A stretch of DNA of 64,000 nucleotides from Armillaria gallica. Its lineage: Eukaryota > Basidiomycota > Agaricomycetes > Agaricales > Physalacriaceae. Shown one piece after another: positions 11,046 through 22,492 of the stretch (within the stretch, counting starts at the first letter, position 1; every line of letters begins with the position of its first letter). The notes below the pieces were generated by a model. That model had not been told where the DNA came from and made no database searches. It was given only the letters and a program-made list of their open reading frames with translations. The DNA lies in assembly GCA_037576215.1 (NCBI GenBank), contig JBANDB010000002.1, forward strand, positions 62,001 through 126,000, in the 5' to 3' direction. The translations under genes and the position numbers were made by a program.

Positions 11046-11910
11046 GAGGAAAATGCGTATCTGTGCGCTGTTTCAGCGACTTATTCCAAGCCACAGCAAC
11101 GACAAACCTGACAGCGCTAAGCACTAACATGGCTCTCCCTCTACACCTTACTGGGACAATCTTTGTTTATTTGTAACACTCATAATGTATTACATACATT
11201 AATCTTTCAACAGTTATCACGCGGAGAATTACCATCTAATAATTTCATTCAAATTCTCGTTCATAATCTGAGCACACCTTTCTCGGGTCAGATCAAGTCG
11301 GCTAGCTCTCTTGCCATCGTCGTGAGATGTCTATGTACGTCCAATGCATTAATTTTCTTTGAAATGTCAAAACTGATACGCTATGGACACAGGACCGCCA
11401 ATACTATTTCTGAATCCTTTGGCTATAGTAAAGAAATATGCGTCCCTATCAGCTCCTGCTTGCACCTTTCCTGGAAATCAAGCGGACGCATCACGTTCAG
11501 TATGGAACTCAGATCTTGCTACGAGATCCTGGAAGACCGTTCGACAGTCTTCTCTTCCGCTGGTTTACATCCACTCATCGATTTTCTAGGAGTATTGGAG
11601 AACACTACCGAACTTCAATGACTCTATGACTAACTGACTCAGAGCACATCTAGGGTTTCTTGATGCCTGTATTTTGGGGCTAGCTACGCGTCTCCGAGTT
11701 GCGATTTTTTGTACCAGAAACATATTTGTCCTGGCGTATTATAAACATTTGCAACATATTCAGTACGTACTCATACGTTGCTATCGCTCTTCCGCTGTTC
11801 ACATGTTCATATTTATCCTTACTACTTAGGTTGCTCAAGTGGTGGCGCATGCCCAGGCCACCAGGGTTCATTCAAAATTAGCTTCTATCAAAACATATGA
11901 GTGCATTTGA
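11046..11910. other. Shared downstream flank of epoxide hydrolase A
   Basis: It is collinear with 35601-36610 and has no convincing gene. Blocks such as TATCACRCGGAGAATT, CACCTTTCTCGGG and TATTTGTCCTG are conserved between the copies. It probably holds the hydrolase 3' end and decayed sequence. Confidence 0.4.
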
Positions 11911-14900
11911 ATTTCGTGTCAAAGAATCAGATTTATTCTCTGCCACGTTTGGAAGCGCCGGGAACGCGACTGCCAGGAGGAAAAGCTAGAGGCCGGTCGG
12001 ACACCCTTCCAGATCGACGGTCATCTCGATCTGGAAATATATCTTTGACACCAGCCCTAATGAATCCGCATTTGGACGGTTAGCACGTTCGCGGGTTACG
12101 CCACAATCAGAAAAGCAGATGCGGCGGTTATACACAGGGGTGTGTGTGTCGACTGGGGGATCGAGAGTTTGTGCGTGCTTGACGTCACTGCGCTCTTCTC
12201 CCACGGGCGGTTTAACGTCACTCCCGGAGCTGCGCTGATCTGCTAATAGCCATGAGAGATGTTCGATGATCTTTTCTTCCACTCATTACAGTCATATCCT
12301 ATTTGGGAATGTTCACAGTCATTCCACGCTTAGGTGCTGCGTGATGCGCATGATCATTGAGGCGGCTGCACTTAACTTCATCATTCCCTCCGAGGGCGCC
12401 CTCTTATTAGCACTGGCCTTCTCTCGGGATCTGTATCGGCACGAGGGGGATTCGCATGCGTTACTCCACGCTCTGCGTCTTCTTTTTAGTCTGCCCGAGG
12501 ACTACAAAGTGACTGTGTAGCAAGTTTTTCTAGCGCGATACAGCGCCATAGGCTTCTACTGAATCACGTCGCGCTAACGGTTCCTCAAGAATATTTACGG
12601 CTACTTGAAAATTACCCGTCTGCCTTCTCCAACTTAGTCCCGCCCTGCGCGGATCTCCTCATCCAAATAACCCATATCCGAGGTCTGCTAATCTGACTTA
12701 AACTCTCTTTCACAAAACGACACACAATATCCGAAAGATGTGTGGATAACTATGACTCAGAGCCACCTCTCAAGCTCAAGCTCCGGCCATCCTGACGCGC
12801 AATCCTCCCGCCCTGCGCGGAGCTCGAGGGTTTCTCCGTGACAGGCGGATTGACTTGATACCCGCGCCCGTATTCCACACTGCCCGTCTCTTGCCCGTGT
12901 GTTATATTCAGGGTCTGATACTCATCCTTGTTATGAAGAGTACCGTCCCAATGATTACCGGCTTTATAATCGTACATCCTTGAGGACGCGGGAATCAAGC
13001 TTGAAAGATGGTCGATTGAGATGTTCTGCTAGTTTTCTTGGTGACGAAATGAGGACATAAGTCGTGCACCCCCCGCCGAAGCAGGAGAACAGAGATGGCA
13101 AATTGACGCAGGAGTGAAGCAGATTGGAACGCAAAGGGTTTCATTGAAACAAAGCAGATGATGGTGAACCGAAGTACATCAGGATACGAGCTTGAAGACT
13201 TATGAAGACGAGACACTTGTCTTTTACGATGCCGATGATGTCGTGAAGAACTAATAACATGATTGTAGGACGATGTTACGAGGTTCGTCAAAGACAGTGG
13301 TGGAGAAAATATTGCATGACTCGACCACCTTCCGAACAAGATAATGGAAAGGAACGCGCCCGTCAACGTAACCAAGAAGAAAGACAAGAATCACGCGAAG
13401 GAACCGAAGAGATACATAGAGTAATTGAAAGCAAAATGAAAATACGCCACTGCGTTTCGGCTCTTTGTCCTGAACGTCGGTGGTAATACAGTTACTTTCC
13501 GCGTTTACAGACGGGACATCGGTCTCTTTCTATCTACCCTGATTACTTGTATCAGATGTTTTGTCACATCCAACCTTGGCCGTATCCGAGACGCGACAGA
13601 CTTCCTATGCTTTCCATTGTGGAGGCGTGTCAGTGGAGATCGCTTAGCCTAGTGTACCATGTTCCAGGCTCGCTCGAGTGACAGGCTCAATTAGAGTAAA
13701 ACGGTCCCAAGTATCACTACAGAAGTGCGGGTACCTGTCCGTGAGGCTCGGGGAAGTGGGCGGCGGGAGGAGGTGATGAATCGCAGCGCAAGCAATTCAG
13801 TCCTCATTACGCGCCCCAATCACTGTCGGACCTGGGTGTATTAGTTTTGAAGGGATTACGTTCACTCAGACTCGCAGTAGATGCATCACGGACTACTAAA
13901 ATCAAAAAAGGTTCCAACAGCGAAAATCAACCAGTGATCCACATCACGGATCCGCAGACGGTTAGCTGTCCGAGGACCCTGGTAGCGCAGCGCTTTCCGG
14001 CTAATAGGCATGCTTGAAGGGGGAACAAAAATTAGACATGAAACAGGGAAGTAGATCGAGTGGCGCGGGGCTAGAATATGATGTTCGACGCTGTATAGTC
14101 CAGAAATTAATTGGGTTCAAGCAGGGTCCTGTCTTGACGGGACTGAGACCCTTTACTCATACAGACGAGCAAGACAGTCAGAATAAACATACGAAAGGAA
14201 GATCGGGAAGGGAATGAAGGTAGTATGTATTACGAGGAGAACATCATTTGTAGAGAGTATCGCTTGGGGATGAATACGACATAATGCAGCAAATGAAGCT
14301 GCGCTAGAGCAACTTTCCGAGAGATTCGATCAGGTTAGGCTAGCTCGGGCGGAGTAGGCCCGCAAGATACATGCGAACCACGGATACTAGTCTGAGGCGA
14401 AGTTGTATACATAAACTGTCATTTGAAGCGTTAAGACCGAGGTGAGCCTCCCCAATCACAGTTCTGCAGTTTAGATCGTTGCTAAGTACTAGGAGGGGAA
14501 AGCTCAGGGCAAGAGCGAGAGCTTGGAGAGTGGTCCCATAAGAATGAAGGTAAATTCCGGATCCTCGGAGTCGGCAGATGGGCCTCGCTCTACCTTCATA
14601 CATGAAGGATTGACATCCTGGAGATTAAGGTGCCGTTGCGAGTCGTTCAGAAATTAGAATCCACAATCCAGGAGTGAGGAGCGAAACAGCTTGTGGTTTA
14701 TTCTCTAGGAAAGGAGCGGGTCGACTTGTGACTATAAGTACTTCGAAATCAGGATGGAGCAAAGCATGAGTTGAAGACATGAGAGGAAAGCGCGTGAAAA
14801 CAAGAGCTCCCCAATTACGTAAAGGGATTACTCTTGATTCGGAACATCCATGTGCGTAATGAGTCAGAGCTGGGATTTTCTCGTCGGATAGAAATCAGCT

Positions 14901-14922
14901 TCTGCCACGATAATTCGGAGGT
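11911..14922. other. Three kilobases without a supported gene
   Basis: Both strands contain only short frames, the longest being about 130 codons on the minus strand near 12995-13387. None has a recognisable domain, paired splice sites or a paralogue in the window. No terminal inverted repeats were found. I see nothing that can be named. Confidence 0.3.
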
Positions 14923-15029
14923 GTGGGCGAAAGGCTAAAGACGGTATGCGTAAGTAGCACACTGTCTTCAGATGACAGTACCTTGCTTTCTCTGGTAAGA
15001 CTATTTCGGAACGTCATCAAGAACTCGGT

Positions 15030-15762
15030 ATGGACTTGGTTTTATTCAGAGAATGCTCAGCTAAGCTCCTTCAAAGAGGAGGCCAGCTTCTCCTTCTATA
15101 CAACACTAATATGCTATATGAATTTGGATATTGCTTGACTCGAGCCAATCTCTCTCGCAACTTAGTGACAGTCGATCAATTTTACCATGTGGACTTTCAA
15201 TTGACTGTCATTGAGCTTTAAACGGATTGGTTAGAGTCGCAGAATTCAGACTCGGAGCACCTACGTGTTGATGTAAGGTACAAAATGTGGCAGATACGTA
15301 CGCTCCTACATTTTACCTGTACCGGAAGTTCGTTACCTCCTGTACAGACGGATCTAGAACTTTCATTGTCCCGCTCGAAATTTCAGCGCTGGCGGGACGC
15401 TCAATTGTCAAACGGTACTTATTACCAGAGGCAGTCAGGCTTGATTGGTACGCATCTATCTGCCAATTATACGATATGAAGCTGAGAGTCCCATCTCACG
15501 GTACCACTTGTCATGTCAGTCAAATTTAAACATGGACCGTGTGATGATAGGGAGCGTTTCTGCCCGCAGGACAATTAATCATACTTGCACTTGTCGATTT
15601 TACCACAAGAATCTGGAGTGGGTGCCCGTCTGGAAACACTGTGAATGTAGGGCCTATTCTCAGACTTCAGGGAATGTTGATAAATCCTTTGACGTCGGAG
15701 GAACCTGTAGAAGCTGTGTGAACGTGGTCCTGTGCGAAGGATCAATATACTTCCATAAGTAA
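15030..15762 (+). other. Possible decayed or partial gene
   Basis: Several adjacent plus-strand frames look coding-like in composition: 15030-15221, then 15287 to about 15516 (contains IVPLEISALAGR and YLLPEAVRLDWY), then, after a possible intron of about 55 bases ending in CCCGCAG at 15570, a segment beginning QLIILALVDF. The first frame ends at a stop with no clear donor, and no domain was recognised. It could be a relic of a multi-exon gene or chance. Confidence is low. Confidence 0.2.
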
Positions 15763-17151
15763 GTAAGTATTACGAGACCGGCGGGTGGGAGGTGACAGTA
15801 AGAATGTATGCGGTACGTCTGGAATGAATTGATGTGTGAACGAAGTATGATTGAGCGTTAATAGCATCAATGGGCGCCTGTTCGCTCAATAATTGTGCTG
15901 CTCCGCAGATATTTGTGGAATATAATCCTGAGGATACATGGAGGTAGCAAAGACGAAAACTTTCCTAGCCGCAAAATACTGCTATACCATAGCTATACCC
16001 AACAACGCAACGTAATCAAAGATTGGATTAAGTACTTATACATGGGCCCAGGTATTTTGACGATTACACAAGCATCCATTCATTTAGTTTTTATATATAC
16101 TACGAAAATTAGGACATTGTCTAGCTCAAGGCACCAACAAAACGTTTAGCTTGCGCTTGGCTCTCCTCAAAGGAACGTGGCGGCCCGGTTGCGGTCCGAG
16201 ACGCTTTGGGGATTTTGCCGACGGAGCTTCTTTTCAATTTTCACCATGCCATGGCGTGCTTCGCTTTCTGATTGTCTTTCATCCCTCTGGTACCCTTGCG
16301 TCTGGGATGCATCTATGCTTATTTTGGATAGGGTTCAAGAACAGCGGCTAGCTGGGAATGGATCGGGCAAGAGATCAATGCCAATGGTGCGTCCTTGATT
16401 ATATTTGTGGAGCTCGAGCTTATTGAAAGTTAGGCGTGCCGACCCTTGCTGCTACATACTTGGTGTGGACGCACGGATCATCGCTGCTATCCTTGGTATA
16501 TCTTGGCAGATTTAACACGCGTAGTCTGGATTCTGAGAGCATACTCCCGGACTATAGCTGTATATTGATTCTTTGAAACAGACTGCGTGCGTTGTCCGTC
16601 CCTTGCTCGTTGATTAATTCTGATGCTTAGTAGTACAATATTGCAAGCATCGAGTTCTTTCATCTATTGCACAGGATTTATCAAGTGATCTGGTACCAGG
16701 GTCAGAGGCCAAACGGAATGGAGTATCCGCAATTTGTTCGCACTATTGATCAGTGACTTACTCTGAGATAGCGTTCGTTTGAGCACAGATGCGTGACGGA
16801 TTGTTATAGGCTGGCAAGACCATAACTTTGGAGGTGCGGGTTTGTCCTGATACTCATGCAACTCGTACTAATCAAGCATTGTTTTATGGCACAGACGTTA
16901 ATCGGAATGAAGCGGCACCCGTTACAGCTCGCCATGTAGCATAATTTGACTATGACTGTCCGAGCTCGATACACGACGCTAAAGGCCTGTGTTCATTACC
17001 GATAATGAAGCTTCAAGGGCCAGGCCATTGCGGCGTACTTCGAAACGTCTATCGGTGATGGATTCACAGCACCGCCTCAATACGAATTCGTCTCCAGAAG
17101 GTTCCAAGAGAATGATTGCCCTCAACCTTCAAGTTGGGACCTAAAATACAT
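15763..17151. other. Gene-poor stretch before zinc-finger gene 2
   Basis: Only short frames are present (for example around 16150-16400) and nothing recognisable. The last 130 bases share motifs with the region upstream of zinc-finger gene 1 (GGTGATGGATTCAC, TTCGTCTCCAG). Confidence 0.35.
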
Positions 17152-17212
17152 CCAGATCGGGACGATCTTAGCACTGCGGATATTTGCCGATCTAGAAAAT
17201 CGACTATATAAA
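17152..17212 (+). promoter_or_regulatory. Conserved promoter block of zinc-finger gene 2
   Basis: An inverted repeat AGATCGG (17154-17160) / CCGATCT (17187-17193) is followed by TATATAAA at about 17205-17212. It mirrors the block at 356-424 upstream of paralogue 1. Confidence 0.6.
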
Positions 17213-17264
17213 CTGTCGGCGGATTGGTGTTCGCTCTTTCCTGCCAACCTCGCCATTATCCACG

Positions 17265-18069
17265 ATGGCCAATACCCTCTCCCTCCCCGGAATACACGAG
17301 ATATTCCCAGGTATTCATCCTTCCATCTTTGTCATCTTTGAAGATTAGCTAACATGGGGTAGAACACCTACTGCGCACCTTGCCAGGAGTCCGATGCGTT
17401 CCATCGACGCTGATCCCTCCCTCCAGCTACGCCCGGCCACCTATGAACCACAGCCAATGCTCCGTTGACGTCCTCCGGTCCGATCCTACCTCTGGCTTGC
17501 GCAAAGATATTCCTTCGGTTGCTTTCCTCCCATACCAACCAAAATCATTCCCTCAGTCTCGACGTCAGTCTACTCCTACGTCGAGCGAAGAAGGCGAAGA
17601 TGTGCTTGGCAAGCACGACAGGAAGCACGTCTGTACGATGTGCAATAAGTGTTTCAATAGACCGAGTAGCCTCAGAATACACGTTAACACGCATACAGGT
17701 GCTACACGTCAGTCCCGTATTGCAGTCATGATGTTGCTCCGTCTCTAATCGATCTTTGTAGCGTTCCGATGTCCATTTCCCGGGTGCGGTAGAGGGTTCA
17801 ATGTTAACTCCAACATGCGCCGTCACTACCGAAACCATACAAATTCCAGCAACGGGCCTCTCGTCCCGGCTCCGTTACCATCGCCGCCTTCACGCACGCT
17901 CTCGTCGTCTCCCCCTCACTCATCCCTCCTGTACAACAAACATCAGATAAACGTATCCGAGTACGTCTGGTATCCGCCACCATCGTCGATTATGTCCTCT
18001 GATGACGAAGAGCAGCCGACGTACAAGTTTCGGCCTTCGTTGGAGAGTCATTCTCGTCGCGGATATTGA
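17265..18069 (+). CDS. Two-finger C2H2 zinc-finger protein, paralogue 2 (232 aa, 3 exons)
   Basis: Exons are 17265-17310, 17363-17707 and 17762-18069; introns are 52 and 54 bases, at the same codons as in paralogue 1 (485-1331). The protein starts MANTLSLPGIHEIF and has finger 1 (C106, C109, H122, H126) and finger 2 (C134, C139, H152, H156). Between the start and finger 1 the two paralogues differ strongly, while the fingers are almost identical, so DNA specificity is probably shared and the N-terminal regions may have diverged in partner binding. The tail keeps the motif (I/R)N.SEYVW.P but is shorter. A role as transcription factor is inferred from the fingers only. Confidence 0.85.
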
Positions 18070-18327
18070 GAATTCCCACAAGGAGATGCACTTTGACTGG
18101 CACCGTGTCAGCGACGTGCGTACCACGAGGGATGCAGATCATCATACAGTAACTGTGCCGTCCGTCTTTTCCTATCGTCTGTGATCCGCATTTTATGGGC
18201 TCTTGCCTTCGTCCTTTCACTTCTCGTACATGTACTTTCTGATTGCATGTTGGATATCCACTGTATTGATTTCTACTCATCAATAGCATTGTAGCTAAGA
18301 CGAGATCCTACCACCGCGGTGGATGTA
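18070..18327. other. Spacer after zinc-finger gene 2
   Basis: Holds the presumed 3' end of the zinc-finger gene; no other signal was seen. Confidence 0.35.
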
Positions 18328-18790
18328 CTAAGAGGGTTCCAAATCTCCACAATCTGTGACGACGGGAGACGACGTTGAATGTTTACAGATGCATGTAGAG
18401 CGTCCAGAGACGCGCAAGAAGAAATATCGACCATCGACTCTCATTTCTTCTATCGCATCAAGATCAAATGGAATCTTCTTTCGGCGACCACTCCCATATC
18501 TGTACACAACCATGTAAGCATCCTGCATACAGACAACTTTTGAACAGACATGCCGATTTCTTTTCCATCAGGAAATCGTACCATAAAAGACGCGACATTC
18601 GTGAGCTGAGCGCTCTTGGAAGTACCCATCTGGAAAGGGACAACCAGTGTCGGGTACGTAGGATCAGGATTCAGGGGGTCACTCTGGGATGCTAAGTGAT
18701 ACACCTTAGTTGCAGTGTGGACGAGCCCGTACACGAGTACCACCACGTCGAAGAATTCTAAGCTGGGTATGGTGGCTTGTTCGAATGTTG
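18328..18790 (-). CDS. Hypothetical protein, 3' part of a multi-exon gene
   Basis: The last exon (18522-18328, 65 codons with stop) reads DAYMVVYRYGSGRRKK, then IPFDLDAIEEMRVDGRYFF. It can be joined in frame to an upstream segment ending ...TNVASFM at 18582 by a 59-base intron with GTACGA donor and TGCAG acceptor. Further upstream, AAG|GTGTAT and TTTCCAG|ATG could mark another intron. The 5' end was not found. No domain was recognised. The clean splice pair and acidic/basic composition suggest a real gene, but the evidence is thin. Confidence 0.3.
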
Positions 18791-19316
18791 ATGATTAGAG
18801 TGCATAGGCGGCCTACCCGACGAATTCCCCCACGGAGGTAGCCTTCTCTTATATGCTCGCGTCGTGAATCGGGATATAGGATTGGGGTGAGGAGTTGGGA
18901 GCCTTGCGAAGCTGTCACAATGTCACGGATGCACTGGGGTAGAAGTGAGATGCGAGTATAGCATATCTCAGTAGTTTGAGTACATGGAAAACATTTAGGA
19001 ATCTACCATTGTGCCGTGCGATGGTTGGACTAAAATATGCAGCTTTCTCAATAAGAAACAGCTAAGAGCAAGGAATGAATAATATGATTCCATATCTACT
19101 CGACGAATGTCCTGTAGCAACAATCAGTACTTTGACATTCAAAATACTACGACCCTTGTCCGCCGCCTACAAAAGCTCTCCTTTTCAGACCGATATAATT
19201 TACATGAAGCCTCCCCGCATTCATAGCCTCGAATCCCGTCATCCATTTCTGAAAAATGTAAATTCGCATAGGTGGAATCATCCCAGACCAATTTACTACC
19301 CTGAAGTTCAGGACGC
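18791..19316. other. Spacer without a supported gene
   Basis: Only short frames, no recognisable motifs. Confidence 0.3.
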
Positions 19317-19560
19317 TCAGTTAGGAAATCGGTGTTGGGCAAGTGCTGAGGCGATATTGTCCCAGTCCCGCGTTGGCTTCGCCATCCAGCGGTGCGGGAT
19401 TGTCAAGGATAAGGTTTCCAATGCACATGGGGTGTCGGAAGTTGCCTGAAGAAGGATATCAGTGAGTATGCTAATTTCACCGCTCCAGGCGACGATATTT
19501 AAGTGTTTCAGGTGACTGATCGGGAACTGGAAGGGTGTGGCGGGATTGGACCGTAATTAT
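19317..19560 (-). pseudogene. F-box/LRR-type protein fragment (C-terminal part)
   Basis: The minus strand reads FQFPISHLKHLNIVAWSG, then ILTDILLQATSDTPCALETL, then SLTIPHRWMAKPTRDWDNI, then ASALAQHRFPN and a stop at 19319-19317. The pattern of leucine-spaced segments followed by a W-D-x-I/L element and RFP is typical of the repeat part of agaricomycete F-box proteins. There is no N-terminal half in frame upstream, so this is a relic or the end of a gene with unseen exons. It does not match the F-box proteins at 20171 or 30194. Confidence 0.35.
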
Positions 19561-20090
19561 TCAAGTGTAAGGACGTTTTATGAAGTACTGCATACTTTGT
19601 CCTTGCTCTGACTTTCTCACGAAGATGGTCAAATCAACTAGCCGCGGTGTCAGCGGAAGTCGGGGTTAGATGAATTCCGTGCACAGATATAATTCTGTGC
19701 GTTGACGTTAGTTCGATGGGGGAGAAGCACGAGTGCTATAGGATTGGCGAAGCTTTGTGTAGTATAGAAGAAGTGGGTAATTGTTAGTAGATTTGAGCTC
19801 TCTGGATGATGTTCAGAGTAGATAGCGGTAGTCGATGCGTATAACGTGCGATTGAGCTTTGATTTCGAAGCTCAATATGGTAATGTGAAGATGTGATGGT
19901 GTGAAATGTTATTAGTCTGATGGCCGTTCTCGGCAGTGATGGCGTTGATAAGATGGTTCTAGTTGGTGTGTTGCGCGTGAGTGACTTAGTTGTGACTCAC
20001 GTGAGATGTCTGAATAGGTATTCAGAGGTACTCAAGTAATTTGATATAATCTGTGGGGGTTTATATACTGTAATTCTAACTACGTGTCAA

Positions 20091-20150
20091 TGACGTGTCG
20101 CCACGTGTACTGATTAGATGACGTGTTGCCACGTGGAATGACGTGGCACG
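20091..20150. promoter_or_regulatory. Tandem G-box (CACGTG) repeats
   Basis: TGACGTGTCGCCACGTG (20091-20107) recurs as TGACGTGTTGCCACGTG (20119-20135) with a partial third unit TGACGTGGCACGG from 20139. CACGTG is a classical bHLH/bZIP site. It lies just 3' of the F-box gene ending at 20171, so it could be a transposon piece or an enhancer; no gene start is directly downstream. Confidence 0.4.
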
Positions 20151-20170
20151 GCTTCTACTCTGCCGGTTTC

Positions 20171-20878
20171 CTACCGGTCCGATATCGGACCTGACAGCGG
20201 ACTCCTTTGTACGAGATTCCTGATATCATGGAGTTCGGGATGTCCGATGGACGCCACACTTAGCGAACGAAAGGATACGGGGCAGTCATCTTTGAGCAGT
20301 AACGAGAGATTGGTTGCTGTTTTGATAGTGAGCTGCTCAGGTTCGATCTTGTGTATCTCAGGATGAGGAAATGGTGAATTATGGAGTAAAGTGTTGTTTC
20401 GAAGCCGGAGATCCTTTACCAACGGTGGAATGGTCGACAGGACTTCAAAATAGTCGCTCCATGATTGGAAGGCCATTTTCACAAGCTCCAGGACCTGAAA
20501 GAGTTTCAATGATGGGAGGATTGTCAAGTTGTGAAGGTGCCCACCGCTGAATTTGGCATTATGAACGAGAGTAGACCATGGCAATATTTCTTTGGAAATG
20601 TCCTCATTCAGCTCGTTGAGAGTGAGTTTTTGTAAGCATGGAACAGCCGGGGTCCTGTCTTTGAAGTCGGCAAAGAATTTGGGGGCAGGGTGGAGGTCAC
20701 CGTGTAACCAGAGGTTGCGGAAAACAAAAGGAAAGCATCCAATGTTAAGGGAGGTGCACATTAGGGACAAATGTTTGATTTCGGTGACGGTGAGGTAGGA
20801 GAGGATTTCGGCGAAGAGCTCCGGAGGGAGTTTTTGGATGGGGAAATGGGTGTTTTGTGGGAGGTTGGAGTTCAGCAT
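20171..20878 (-). CDS. F-box protein, single exon, 235 aa
   Basis: The ATG is at 20878. An F-box-like motif occupies about residues 13-50 (FPIQKLPPELFAEILSYLT, then EIKHLSLMC). The rest is a leucine-rich helical pattern as in fungal F-box proteins, which bring substrates to SCF ubiquitin ligases by binding Skp1. At 235 residues it is short for this family, which usually has 400-600, and the frame ends abruptly after SPLSGPISDR, close to the G-box repeats at 20091-20150. It may be truncated at its 3' end. Its substrate is unknown. Confidence 0.6.
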   Translation of the reverse strand: MLNSNLPQNTHFPIQKLPPELFAEILSYLTVTEIKHLSLMCTSLNIGCFPFVFRNLWLHGDLHPAPKFFADFKDRTPAVPCLQKLTLNELNEDISKEILPWSTLVHNAKFSGGHLHNLTILPSLKLFQVLELVKMAFQSWSDYFEVLSTIPPLVKDLRLRNNTLLHNSPFPHPEIHKIEPEQLTIKTATNLSLLLKDDCPVSFRSLSVASIGHPELHDIRNLVQRSPLSGPISDR

Positions 20879-21689
20879 TGTTTACTGAGACAGGAATGGG
20901 GGAAGGATAGTACAAGTCGCTTATATAGAAATTTTTATCAAAAGACCCTGATTGTACCTGTGAAGAACTGGTGTCATTGTTCTGATGACAAGGGCAAAAG
21001 GACAGGGCCAGTAGACAAGTTTGGAATTTGTCCTTTGTTGCTTTCTGCCGCTTTTTGATTGTTCGACACAGCACCGCCATAATACTTGGACCATGGAACA
21101 TTGTTCAGGTACCTTGATGTTCTGAAGTAATGCCCTGCCAGGTGAGGGCTCAAAGAAGACTGAGGGCTTTTCTCAGCACAACTCACAAGCAGAGGAATCT
21201 CAGCGACCTGCTCGACACACTGGAACGGCCATTGACTTTAGCGGATGAGAGGAGTTCTGAAGGTAGCCTGGAGCATAGGGAGACCAAGTCACTTTTGGAA
21301 ATTTTTGTCAGCCTAGGAGCAGGAAGGATAATAGTGACCCCAGAGAGTTTTCATTCTGGTGATTGCTCGTGCACTACACCAAGAAACACTTTGCCTTGCA
21401 GAGATTGCCGCCGGGTCGAAACCCTTAACCAAAACAAGTAATTTTGTCGAGTTCGGTTTTCCCAGAATATTCTGTGATCACATCTTGCATTCCATGGAGC
21501 TAATTTGAAGTCGAAAGGAAGGTGCTGTGCGAAGTCACGGTCAGGGTAACGATCGTGGGCCTGAGGGCAGGTTGATGTCAGGCCTTGTGATCGATGTCGA
21601 CTCCTTGCACAGGGGTAATGGGCCAGGAGTCTTTTTTTCTCCTCTCCCTAACTAATGAGAATGATGCAATACCGTATCTGCATCAGTTG
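20879..21689. other. Spacer between the F-box gene and a pseudogene
   Basis: Short frames only. The frame at 21130-21441 has no recognisable motif. Confidence 0.3.
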
Positions 21690-22475
21690 CCAGTGAAAGG
21701 CATCGATACCACCAACATACATGTGCATGAATAGCGCAACAAGCTCTGATACCGCTGGGACTGCCACTACAGGAAACACTGCGAATGTACCGGAGACGAA
21801 GCAAGCATGCAAAAGAAAGAGGTGTCGGAAAGTCGGTCTAAAAAAGAATTCTATTGAGAGTCTGTACCGCCTTCGTATATAGAATGTTCTGATAAGTATC
21901 AACCCTTCTAACCAGCCCAAGCCGCGAGCATAATGACTTACATGCAGCAAGGCACACCTTGTGGATTTCAGTGGCTCCAGGGACCGCGGTCGTCTTACCC
22001 TCCAAAGTGCTACCCCGTAACAAGGAAGCGATGGATCTCGAGAAAGCCAGGCTTATGAAGGAGGTTTATAACTTGGAGAAGCAGATTTTCCTCTTTGCAG
22101 CCAAAAAGGTCTTACTAATGGTCTTGTATTTCATTTACGCAGAGCCGGTAAAAGGGTTGCCCGTGACTGGAATGCTCGGCTTTGAAAGAATCTGTTGCTC
22201 CGGATTCAAGGCCTTCTGAATTGCCCCTGGAGAGAGTACCTATGATGCTGACGAGCGTATGAGAGAACAGTGCGCATTCAGCTTTTGTCTTTACTTTCAT
22301 TTTGATATCTGATGGGAAGGTCTTATCAGTTAAAGGATCGTATAGTGAAAGCACAGCATTTATTACCACTGGTCATGTTTCAAAGACATCCAGAAGAAAC
22401 ACTATGCAGACAAACTTCTGATTTGGCACTCATTGTTGAACTCCCAGAACTGGCAGAAGGTGCTGAGTGCAACCT
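21690..22475 (+). pseudogene. Truncated paralogue of the six-exon gene at 26687
   Basis: It matches exons 3-6 of the gene at 26687-28184. A basic segment near 21800 corresponds to exon 3. Then come LRTS/WISVAPGT, AMDLEKARLMKEVYNLEKQ (exon 4), EPVKGLPVTGMLGFERICC (exon 5 start) and KDRIVK (exon 6). Exon 5 reads into a stop after GFKAF, part of exon 4 with the CxxC is missing, and the match stops at CAGAAGGTGCTGAG near 22470, about 20 bases before the inverted-repeat element at 22493. The N-terminal half is absent. It is a decayed, 5'- and 3'-truncated duplicate. Confidence 0.65.
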
Positions 22476-22492
22476 TTATTGTCTGTAGTATG

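Larger units (their letters stand above)
6885..11910. repeat. Segmental duplication, copy A (about 5.0 kb)
   Basis: This block is collinear with 31555-36610. Both start with the first codons of a minus-strand F-box gene, continue through a 2.3-kb region without clear genes, contain a full epoxide hydrolase gene, and end after a matching downstream region (ATTAGCTTCT...). Exons of the hydrolase are nearly identical; the flanks are more diverged with small insertions and deletions. Boundaries are by eye, plus or minus about 30 bases. Confidence 0.8.
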
